From Notospermus geniculatus (taxonomy: Eukaryota; Nemertea; Pilidiophora; Heteronemertea; Lineidae): a stretch of DNA of 64,000 nucleotides. A program made the position numbers and the translations under genes. The notes under the pieces were generated by a model. It was given only the letters and a program-made list of their open reading frames with translations. It searched no databases and had not been told where the DNA came from. Each line of letters opens with the position of its first letter. The stretch's first letter is position 1. Below, piece by piece: positions 20,930-32,900 of the stretch. The DNA is taken from contig NMRB01001633.1 in the NCBI GenBank assembly GCA_002633025.1, positions 1 to 64,000 of the forward strand, given 5' to 3'.

Positions 20930-23900
20930 GTGAGGAAAATCGTCATTTTTCACATAATAACAATAATTATATGAAACTTTTATATGCATGTAGCGCTTTC
21001 CACTTTAGTACAATCTTGAAGCATTCATGTTATTGCCCCAGTCTGACCAGAAACGTTAAAGGAGCAGCTCATTCAGTGCATCACTTGATCCTTTCAGATC
21101 AGTTGAGAATACAAAGGCCCATATTTTAGAATGCTCCTTAACGTAAAGGACAGAGTTCCTCGCGGCTATTGTTCTCTTGTTGAAGTTACTCCAGAACATG
21201 CCAAAATTTGACTGCAAAGGCCTCCTTAAAGCTGAACTTAATAGATATAAACCCCAAGCGGCAGAGGTAGAAATTACAAACAAACATCCGCCATGTTTTG
21301 AACAGCCACCGAACATGAATACACCCTCTCGGACGGTCACAGTTGGTTTCACTCGCCACCACGCTCTTGAACAGTAAAGATCTCAGCACAACCGCCAGAT
21401 GAGAAAAAAAGAAAAATAATCTTTGATGGTTCCGAGATTCGAACCCACCAACCCCTGACCAGTTGGCCGACCTCTTTCTATTTGCGCCACGAAGACTGCT
21501 TGCATACAACGGCGCCGATCTACAGTAAAAGCCGTTGTAGTTTTGAAGATCTCCATGAGGAAATAAAGCGATCGGAATTGCCGCTGTGCACGCAAGCAGT
21601 CTTCGTGGCGCATACAGAAAAAGGATCGCCAATCGATCAGGGGTGTGTGGGTTCGAATCTTGGTACTGTCACGGATTATTTTTCGTTTTTTCTCATTTGA
21701 CAGCTGTGCTGAGATCTTTACTGTTCAAGAGCGTGGTGGCAAGTGAAACCAACTGTGACCGTCCGAGAGGGTGTATGATGTTTGGTGGCTGTTCAAAACA
21801 TGGCGGATGGTTGTTTGTAATTTCTACCTCTGCCGCTTGGGGTTTATATCTATTAAGTTCAGCTTTAAAATTGCTTCCTCAAGCTGAAGGTGCCATTGAT
21901 TATAGAATGCTCCTTTGGGAAAAGGAACTCCTTAATTTCGCTGAGGATCTCCTTTATTCCAAAGGTTGGTCCGGAGCTTCCTATAGCTTATTGAGTGTAA
22001 TCAACTGACATAGGAAATCCTTTTGTGAGGGCGCCTTTAGTAACAGGGGAACTCCTTTACAAAGGAAATGGAAAAGGTCGATTCTGGAATTGATTTTGTA
22101 TGAGACGTCCTCGGCGAGGATTTCCTCATGAAAAGGCGCCTCAGGCCTGAAATAATGAACTGGTGACCTATTGGTCTTGAGTCCGATGCTCAACTACTGC
22201 ACTCCCTTCAACATGATATTTGTCATTGGTTGTGTTCTCAACTTTGTCAATGGTCTCCATATCCTCTTGCAGCTGTTGAGGTTACGCTTCAGTGAAGATC
22301 TTCGAGTTCAGGAAGTTCGTCATCTGCTGCAGTCATCCAAACCGGTGCGAATATCCATCACACAGAGACCTGAAGTCAGGTATGGTGTTGTCGATTCGTT
22401 ATCCAAATCTTCTGCTGATTGTAGGTGTGCCCCTCATAAACTCACGATATTAAAGCCCCTCTGTATTGAATTTTACGGTATTTTCAAAATGTTCGGAGAG
22501 TGCACGTACAGGTCTCATAGCCTCGTGAAGGTCTCCAAAATGCTTGCCTGATACGTATTTCAGAGAATCAAGGCCTAGTTTTCAGCACACAATGAAAAAA
22601 ACTGCAGGGAGAGCTCTAATGCATTCAGATAGAGCGTAATACATTTTACACTACAATGACGTCATGCACTGACGTCAAGAATCGCGGCAATGATTCGTGT
22701 TTTTCAGATTGAATACAGAGGGGCTTTAATGTCTTAAATTCAACCAGCATGTTGCCGTGTGATGTTTTCGGTTGGAGAGCATGCATGTTTTGTTCAGCAG
22801 TTTGAATCGGTCGTTTTATCCGGAGTTGAATGCTCTTCTTTTAAGTCAGTCTTCTTTTAAGTCAGTTTATCATATTCTCTGGAAAATCCATGATGGATAC
22901 ATTGCCTACCACAAAAACGTGATGGGCGGTCAGTATGAACTACATTTGTAATACTTCACATTTGTAATACTTCTTGCCGTTATATTTACATGTGTGAAAA
23001 TAGTGATCAAGATTATAGTGAAATAATCCCCGGATTCAAGTTGCATGCCGATTTTCCGGTGGTGATGGCACTCCGTTAACTCCAACCACCACATTTGTGG
23101 GTGTGAGCCGTGCGTAAAACCCCAGGTAAGCCTGGATGGAAAGTCGTTATTAAGTTTCCTTTGATTTGCCTTCCCGTTTTAGTGATCACGATTTCATAGA
23201 AGAACAGGAAACTCAGTTGTATGCCTTCTGTATCAGGACCATGGCTCTTCCTCTTGGCAGGTAAGATTTCACTTTGGTATTGAAAAAAAAATTTGCCGGA
23301 TAGTTATACCTTGATGAACAGATCAAGTGGTGTACTGAATGAGCTGCTCCTTGAGTTCCCCATAAAAGTTTCTGGAAAGACTGGGGTGAGAATGTGAAGG
23401 ACTTCAAGATTATATTACATGTACCATGATTACAGTGCAAAGCCCTATATAAAATTTCAAATCATATGAACTACATGTCATTGCTAATACTCAAAGGTTA
23501 AGAGCATGGCCTATGTTTAGTATCTTGATAACATTCCGTTACATATAAGCGGTGCCCTGATGTTAGAAGTCATCATGTCTTTATTCAGATGTGTGCATTT
23601 AAATTAAGCTGCAGAAGACAAATACCTACATGTATCAGTACTTCATGTTCTGCAATTTTCACTGATACAGATTTAATTTATTGTTATTTGAGATTGTTTT
23701 TTTTCAGAGGTATGTTTACGCTCTGTACCTACCACCCAGTGGCAACAGAAACCCTGCCGATACCCAAGCTCTGTTTGGTTGGACGAGCTCCCCCAAGGTA
23801 ATAATGCCGTTCTTATATAGCGCATTTCCAGTTGGACTGCTTAATGCACTTTACACTGTTATTACCCCAGCTATAGGTCTGTTCATTCCAATTTCAATTC

Positions 23901-26900
23901 TCCACTCCGTGGGGAGTATTACAGTCCCGGCAGCTGATTTTAGCGCTCTTGGACTGACATTCACATAGACCATTACTACCAGCCAGGTACCCCTTTTACA
24001 CCTGGGTGGCGTGAAGCAAGTGAGGCAAAGTGACTTGCTCAAGGTCACAAGTGAGTGTGTTTTTCTTGGTCAGGACTGGGAATCGAACCGAGGACCCTCT
24101 GATTAGGAGTCCGTCTCGCTAACCACCACACCATGCCGCTCCTGATGTACAAATTTCTTTCAGAAACAACACAATTGATCTAAGTCATATTGGCACACCG
24201 CCCAACATGAGTGCTTGGCCTCAGTTCCATAATGGCGTTGCGGCAGGGCTGCGGATAGCGAACTCGTCACAGATTGACTCAACTTGGATCATGTACAACA
24301 AACCCAAGAGTAATGAACTAACCAATGAACATGCTGGGTTCTTGATGGCTCTCGGGCTCAACGGTCATCTTTCCAAACTTGACACGTTGAATGTGCATGA
24401 CTACCTTTGTAAGGTGAGTGACTTCTATTTTGTATTTTGTCCATTTTTGGGACCTCTTCACAAGGCCTCCTCCATACGATGTAGGACGTGCATCAAGTTT
24501 ATTGTATCCTCTACACCTTTGTAATCTGCTACACGGTGACAAAAACTTTGACTTGATACCGTAAAGCAAAATATTTTCATGTCCTAAATGTTCGTGAATG
24601 GCCTAAAAATGCAGCAATTGCATGGAGAAATATTCACGGTAAAGGACCTTATAAAAATTTTCTGCAGGGACATACATTCGCGAGTGTCGCACCCTGAATA
24701 ATGAAGAAGATCGACGCCACACTTCTCAGGAAGCAGGAAGCTGTATATCCTGGCACAACCTGTACTATCAACTGCATATCGCAATGCTTGTTATGTGTAA
24801 ACACTCGTTCCGGGAATCCGGGAATGTCATCAGGATGGGAATCCCCACGCTGCACTAGTGCTGATGAATCATCGATATAGGTTTCAGTGGGGAACAAAAT
24901 TCGTGTTGCATGATGGGTGTCGACGATAATTTGCTGCATTCACGGAGAAAAAATTTAGTGAGCACCGCAGCAATTCACAATTTTCGCAAGAATTTTTCCC
25001 CACAAACATATTTCGCTTTACGGTATTTTAGAAATAATGAATGGACCGTTCGTTCCATTTTCAGGGTCATGAAATGACAAGCGTTGGCCTTCTCCTTGGT
25101 ATAGCAGCAGCTGAGCGAGGCACCATGGACGTCTCCACGACCCGTCTTCTCAGCATTCACCTCGATGCCCTCCTGCCTCCAACATCGACAGAGCTCGACA
25201 TCAACCACGTGGTTCAGGTGGCGGCCATATTGGGCATAGGCATTGTGTACCAGGGGACAGCTCACAGGCACATGGCAGAGGTTCTGCTCTCTGAAATAGG
25301 TGAGTAGTTGATGCCGTTTCAGAGTCATATTCCCACTCGCTTGGTGGCATCAGCTGGTCAGAGCAACGTTAGGCGTGGAGTGGACATCATGAAAACCATT
25401 GACTTTGTGAATATCGGATGGCGACGAAGTCTGCTGTTCGATGTCATACTACAGTCAGAAAAAAAGCTTAGCAAACACTGTTGAAATCGTAGGCCTCGTT
25501 CCCAGAATTTATTCCTCTTAAGTTGTATCACCGAGCAAGTCATGTGGCTTAGTTCTTGTACAGGTAGGTACAATTTTCAGGGACCCCTTTGTTTTGGGAT
25601 GCATTGAAATACGTACTGCAAGTCATGATACCCTTATCAACCACAAAGCCCTACCAGTTAAAAGACTCCTGCTACACGTTAAATCTCATGGATGCCTACA
25701 TTGTAGTCCAAATACTTATAGCGTCACTTTTCAAGGATCTCCTTCTGTGTTTTTCAGGGCGGCCACCTGGCCCAGAGATGGAGAATTGCACAGACAGGGA
25801 GTCATATTCCCTCGCGGCTGGTTTGGCCCTTGGTTCAGTAATGTTAGGGGTAGGTTAACATCATTTGCTTTGACTCATTCATGAAATTTTAGTCGCAGGG
25901 TCAGGACTCTTTTTCTTGTGGTTTTGGAACAGATGGGAGTAAATCAAGTTTATTTTCAGCACAATTTCTCCATTTTTCTCTTCAATTAAAAATGTCTTTC
26001 ATGATGTTGCAGAAGGGCAGTGAAGCGATGGGTTTGTCTGACCTCAACATGGCTGATCAACTCTACAACTACATGGTGGGCGGTCACAAGCGGCCATTAA
26101 GCGGCACAAATAAGGAGCGGTTCAAGTCACCAAGCTATCAGATAAAAGAGGGAGACACAGTCAATGTGGACGTGACAGCACCTGGTGCTACCCTTGCCCT
26201 TGGCATGATGTTCTTCAGGACAAACAATAAGTGAGTGTTGGCGAGAATAATCAGAATGTTAATTTCCAAATATCAAAAAATTGTAAATACACATTGCAGT
26301 ACACCTGCAATGCATTCATTTGTGGTACACTTTTTGTAATGCAATGGTGTGTGCGCATTTGTATCCTGTGTAATTTATAGGCCTTTCCGACAAAGATGGT
26401 GGCCTACTAGTTCTCCCACATGACGCCGTGGTCATTCATTGTCCAAGCATGATGTAACACTACCAAATGCATCCTCTCAGACGTTATTTTACCGAAACTT
26501 TTGTGCCCATGGCCCACTTGACCAGCTTGATATCAATCATGTCAGCAGCCATTGAACATGTTGTATGGTATTAAAGGGAGACATGCAAAAAATATTGCCC
26601 GGCGGGCACAAGCTGTCTTTGTTTTGATTAGCGCGCAGCGCCGTCTGTTAATACGCGGTGACACTACGCTGTAGCACAGGCCCCTGGAGAACTATCAGTG
26701 AGTTTAGAACACGTATCGAACCAAACGTATCTAAAAAACACAACACATATCTAAAAACACACCACGAGCTCACAAATTCGTGAGCTCGGGGTGTATTTTT
26801 TACAAACTAGTGTTTTTTGGTTAAGTACATGTTCTAAACTCACTGATAGTTCTCCAGGGGCCTGTGCTACAGCATAGTGTCACCGCGTATTAACAGATGG

Positions 26901-29900
26901 CGCTGTGCGCTAATCAAAACAAAGACAACTTGTGCCCGCCGGGCAATATTTTTCGCATGTCTCCCTTTAAGCTTCTGATGCCTTATGGTGAGAACAGTTA
27001 GACCGCCAACTATGTTGGAAAGGTCTATACATGTACACTGTTGGACCTGGCAGGACATTTTGTGAATGTCATTTTGTACTGAGACATTGTGAAGCTTCAG
27101 CGTCCTAGAATGCAACCTTGAATAGAAATACAATTTTGTATAATCGCTTTTTATTTCCAGAGCTGTTGCTGAATGGTTAACTGCCTGTGATACACAGTTC
27201 CTTCTTGACTTTGTGAGGCCTGACTTCCTCATGTTGCGTATCATTGCCCGTGGTTTGGTCTTATGGGACTGCATTCAGCCTACGTCAGAGTGGGTAGAGG
27301 CCAACGTACCACCAGTAAGTATACTCAGACACTAATATGGGTCATACGAATAAAGACAAGTAAATGCTTTTACTTCAATTTTGCAATACAAATGCACTAG
27401 GCTATGCTATAAAAATCTGAAGTAAAAGCATTTGCTATACAAATGCACTAGGCTATGCTATAAAAATCTGAAGTAAAAGCATTTGCTAGTCTTTATTCAT
27501 ATGACCCTATATTGCACACCTTTGGAACTCCTTGGATATTTTAGTGGAGGAAAGTGACATTGTTATTTAAGGTGGTGTTCAAGATCTTTCTCTTTAACTG
27601 GGTTTTATGAGCTGACACCACCAGTATATTTGGGTTTGTTTTTCAGATTGTAGCGCAATATGGCCTAAATAAAGGTGCTGAAGGGGACGATGCTTCTGAC
27701 ATTGACTATGAAACAATGAGTCAAGCCTACCTCAATATTGTTGCTGGTGGCTGCATGGCTATCGGCCTCAGGTTTGCCGGCTCGGCGAACCAAATGGCTT
27801 ATTCATGTCTAGTAAGTAGAGGTCTTTGCAAAGATTTATGAAAACTGGCTTTTTTCAGTTAACTTGATCCCCCTTACAATCTCCTGCTATCTTTTTTTCA
27901 GTTGGAGTATTCGAAGAAGTTCATCCGACATTTAACACTGCCTGCCATGGTTGAGCAAGCAGGCAAGAGTGCTATAGAGAATTGTATGGTGGTAGTGGTG
28001 TTGTCATTGGCAATGGTAAGTATATCTGATTTATCAGTCTCTTCTCAAGCTACCGGTATTAGTATCTACCAAGTTTTGGGGCTGTTTGTGCTATTTTGGC
28101 AGTACCTCTAATGTGGAGTTTTCTGTAATGGGCTTAACTGATGGAGATGTGCCCAGATAGCACTAACATCACGTTAGTGATAAATATGGTTTTGAACAAC
28201 CGGGCCCTGAAAAACATTTGTATGCTGATCGGAATGATTTGCGGACCAGAAAATATATATATGTAAATGATATGGTATCTCCTTATCTTGCAGGTAATGG
28301 CCGGAACCGGTGACCTTGAGGTGTTGCGTATTTGTCGTTACCTGAGGTCACGTGTCGGACCCTCGTATAATTATGTGCTGTATGGCTCGTACATGGCTAT
28401 TAGCCAGGCTATTGGCCTGCTATTCTTAGGTGGTGGAAGGTAAACATGATGAATATAAAACTTGCTTTTCCCACACTTTTATATAATTTTCTCTGTGAAC
28501 CCTTTCACTTGGTCATCTTTGATGGACTTAAAAGTATGATTCACCGTAACTTCAACATAGGCAAAGTGCCAAGCTTGGAAATGTGCACAGGTCAGTGGTA
28601 AATAATCAATGTCGCAGTTACCTAATGATGTTAGGGTAACTTGGTTTACTTTCCATGAGCCTATAGCAAATCCAAGGTTGTGCTCACTCAGCTGGTAAAT
28701 ACATGTACTGTGGTGTGTAGTTTAATCATTGTGTTCACTTGTGGTGTCTGTTGCACAGGCTTGGCACTTTGCCCATGTTGAAGTTAGGTTGAATCATAAT
28801 TTACTCTTCCACTGGCTGAAGATAACCTTAGCCTCTGTGAATGACACCTTTGTAGAATTACTGCTACTTGAAATCATGTTGTGCTGGTATGATTTAAACG
28901 TATTGAAATGTTTCCATCAGGGCTGAATCCAAAGCATTATTGGTCCTAAGTATGGAAGAGGCCATCTCAAGCTGCTCGTGTTCTTCACTTAAATTGGGTC
29001 TTTTATTGCCCTTGCAAAGATACTAGGTACAAGGAATCATACTGGATTCGAACCTGGGGCCTGCTGATTGCTACGTTAACTAACTAACTACTGTAAACCG
29101 TGATATTTTCGCGACGCTAAATGTTCGCGATTTTGGTGATCTACGAATTCGCGAAGAATAAATATTCGCGATTGGAACCATTCAGCTTCAAAAGAATAAT
29201 AAGAAGAGTAATTTTCGCGCGATTTATGTTCGCGTTTTGACCCTTGAACGCGAAAATCGCGAAAATAAAACGCACGCGAAAATTTCACGGTTTACAGTAA
29301 CTAGGCTATCAAGGCTCCCGCATTTTCATGTTTTTTTATTTTTTCAGATGCACCCTTAGCACAAAGCCAGAAGCGGTGGCAGCCATGCTGTGCGCGTTCT
29401 TCCCAAAGTTTCCCACCCACAGCAACGACAACCGGTACCACTTACAGGCGTTCCGTCACCTCTACGTCTTGGCTGCTGAGTCAAGGATACTGGTTCCAAA
29501 GGATGTTGACGCTGGGACGTTCTGTTATGTGCCTCTTGAGGTGAAATTCAGGGTAAGCTGGAACTGGTTGTTCCTATTGTGATTAAATCTCCCTTTACCT
29601 GATTTAGTAGATTATATATTTGTTGCTGATGATGATCTTCTTGTTCAGGATACTGATGCCTATGAAGCCAAGAAGTTCACATCTGTTGCACCTTGCATTC
29701 TGCCTGAGTTGGACCTCCTCGAAGAAGTAAGTAGATTTTTTGCTTGAGAAATAATAAATTATAAGTTGTAAGTTCTGTAACCCGCATTTACCGTGATGGT
29801 TCTAGCCTAAGTGATATTGGAAAAGAAGAAAATAAAGTCCACTAAAAAGAAAATGTGCTCAAGCTAGGATTTTCAGAAAAAGTAATGGAAATCGTTCCAC

Positions 29901-32900
29901 TGGCAGCAGGCCCACTGCCACATTCTCGTCGTTATTCTTCACTGACTTTGTGGGTTTTCCAACCGTTTTTTGAGCAGCATGACCTTTTTTTTTAGGTACG
30001 GGTGCTGGGAGATCGCTATCTCCCCATTACATTCAATATTGGAAAGAACTGGAATAACCTCAGGTAAGGAAGGACAAGCAAGTTAAAAAAAGTGTTAAAT
30101 CACTTTGGAACTAAAGTTTGCTTCACATTTGTTTGATAGTTGATAAGTGTTCTTGAGTGCCCTCTATTGACTAAACTTTCAGTTGCCTACCATAGTTAGA
30201 GCAGCGGTTGGAGAGTAGACTTGGGGTGCTTTCGATTGTGACTTAACCGGTTATGGTTAACATCGGTGGGTTATTGAGGGTTAGCTGGTTACAATAGAAC
30301 CTGAAAGTTAGGGTAAGCTCTCTTAGGACATGGCAAACATGCTGAACAAAATAGTTACCATAACCGAGTACGGTTAAGTCGCAATCGAAAGACTGCCGCT
30401 GCTAACCATTGCTCACCAGAATCGGTTTGCAGAAACGACAGGAATGGTTCGCTAACCATTTTCAGTTCATAACTGCTTAACCATCTCCAGAGGTGGTTAC
30501 ACGGTTAGCCATAACTGGTTAGGGAAACAAACAGAATAGTTAACCAGTTATGGTTAAGTCACAATCGAAAGCACCCTGTATACTCCAGAGACTGGGAGAG
30601 AAGTGCAGATGAACGCGCATGGAAAAAGTTTGAGGAAGGTGTCATCTGTTCGTGCATTGTACTGGTAGTATTTCATTTTTTCAGGAACATTCTCCAGTCG
30701 TCAGGTATGCTGCACGTGAAGCAGAGAGCTGGTCATCTCTCCTACGTCGAGGATCCCAAGGGTTATCGGAGTTTGTTGGCCAAGAGTCTTACCAATGATC
30801 AGTCAGGGCGACGAAATGTCAAGCAAGAGGTCATCAAGTCGTTCTCATCTGATCCGAGAGTGTTGGCATTCGCGGAGTCTTTCTGTGATCAAGAAAATGA
30901 CAAGGTAAGTGACTGCCTGAAAATACTCTGGATGCAATGTTCCCGGAACGCAACTATGTGGCCACCTTGCTGAGCATTCAGGAACCTTGAGTGGAACCCC
31001 ACGCCATTGTTTTTTTCTGTATATAGGGAAATCAGCGTGTGAGATGCCTGAGGGATTAATGATGTTATTTCTACAATCGCCATTGACAAAATTCGGCCAG
31101 TAAATTCTCTCCTGAACTGTGACAGGGATCAATGTCCCACTGGAATCAAAAGTCCGGTCATGTTGAAGTTAGGGTGAATCATACTGTATTCAGGAACTAA
31201 ATTGCCAATCAATCACTTGTCATTATGCGTAGATGTATTTTATGAATCTTTTTTTTTCTTCTTAAGGAGTATGATGTGATGCAGCTCCTATCTTTGATAC
31301 TGCATGAATGTGTGACTCAGGAAAAGCCCGAAATCTTGTGCCCCCACATTGCCATGGATCAGGTAGGAATAGTTCAGAAGTTCACCTTAATGTGAATTTG
31401 ACACTGATTATCAAAGGACCGATAAGTATAGATGTGAAGTGATTATGGGCCTTTGCTATTAGCAGTTAAGTTGTTGAATTTGTTTTCAGTTTATTTAGTA
31501 GTTTGTCGGAGCAGACGGCACCTTTTGCCCGACTCAGACTTCCAGTGAACGTCAGAAGGGTGGTTGATGACAAAAACCACCAAAAAGTTATTGTTCCAAG
31601 CACTTCGTTCAAAAAGATACCTTTCATTAGGCATTCACATGGAACATGCAAAACAGAAGCGATGGCAATTTCTGTGACATCATACTTGCTCTTTTTTAAT
31701 ACCGGTACTCTTTTGTTATTATCTTTCAGGTGTCGCGTAACTTCCACAGGAAATCTCGTATGATTGACATCTGGCAAGTCAAGTTGATAATGGCCTACTA
31801 CAACAGCCCAATGGTCAAGTCAACTCTGGAGAATTCTGCCCTAATCCATCCAGAATTTCTCTCTCATGTCAAGAACAGAGTGGAGTTGAAGCTGGATAGA
31901 TGGCTGAGAGGTAACATTTCATATTTGTTTGTCTTGGGAGTATTAGAAAAAAGCTTAAACTGATAGATGGCTGAGAGAAGGTGACGTTTTATATCTACAT
32001 GTACTTCTTATTTTTAGCTCACCAGGGTGAGCTGTTGTCGTGGTGCAGCATCCGTCATCCCTCGTCGTCCCATAGCAGTGCACGTACATGTACATGTATA
32101 CTCCTGGGTCAGATGACCTATGACACCAAATTTCTGTCCGATTTGATTTTTGGTTTGGCCACCAGGCTCTTGGTTTGGCCACCAAAATGGGTCATCTGCT
32201 GTATGGATGCAGTTACCTTTTTACCAAGCGAAAGACATTGCTCCATTTCCATGTATTCTCACTTAAATTGCAGATTCTGAGCGGAGCGTCTGCTCGCACC
32301 TGCTTGGCGAAAACGTAGCCAGCGATCCCCTCCTGGCGACCTTCCTTACGTGGTATGATATCCCACCAGTGTCCAAGCTAATGCAGCTAGTCAGTGCTGG
32401 TAAGTTGAGGTGCGCGCAGACATCTGTATTATATGTGATAATCGGTAGAATAAGTAAGCTGATGTATTTTGCTGTTGCTATCAATCTCCTTAAAGTCCCA
32501 GCTTCATCCCCCGTCCAGGCACTCTTCATTTAGTTCATAATGATCATATACTTTGGATAAAATGTGCATTTTCGACCAAAATGACTTCGTTGATTAAATA
32601 AAGTGCAATGAAGTTTTGTGTCCCTAAAACACAAAAGGCACAGAATGAGATCGTAAACGTCCGGTAATCTTCGGAATGATGACGTCAACTCAGGAATTCG
32701 GAACCAATCGGCCAACATCGGGCTAAGGTCTCATCGTCGCCATTTTGTTGTCGATTCAAAGTTTCAGTGGGGCGTACTACACTTGAGCGCATGAAAATTC
32801 AAAAAGTCACCTACGTCTGTAAGTTATTGAACGATAGCAGCTGGATTGAATTGAAAACCCGGGTGAAAACAAAGCGAATCGTCCAAAAAGGCCTGCTGTA

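Noticed and set aside
21056-22008. ORFs up to 148 codons in ANAPC1 intron 6
   Set aside because: Produced by the double-tRNA palindrome; the peptide repeats on both strands and has no domain.
32400-32532. ANAPC1 ending by read-through of exon 24
   Set aside because: A good donor at 32400 joins in phase to 33585-33691, whose peptide fits the APC1 C-terminus. Read-through kept only as a possible isoform.
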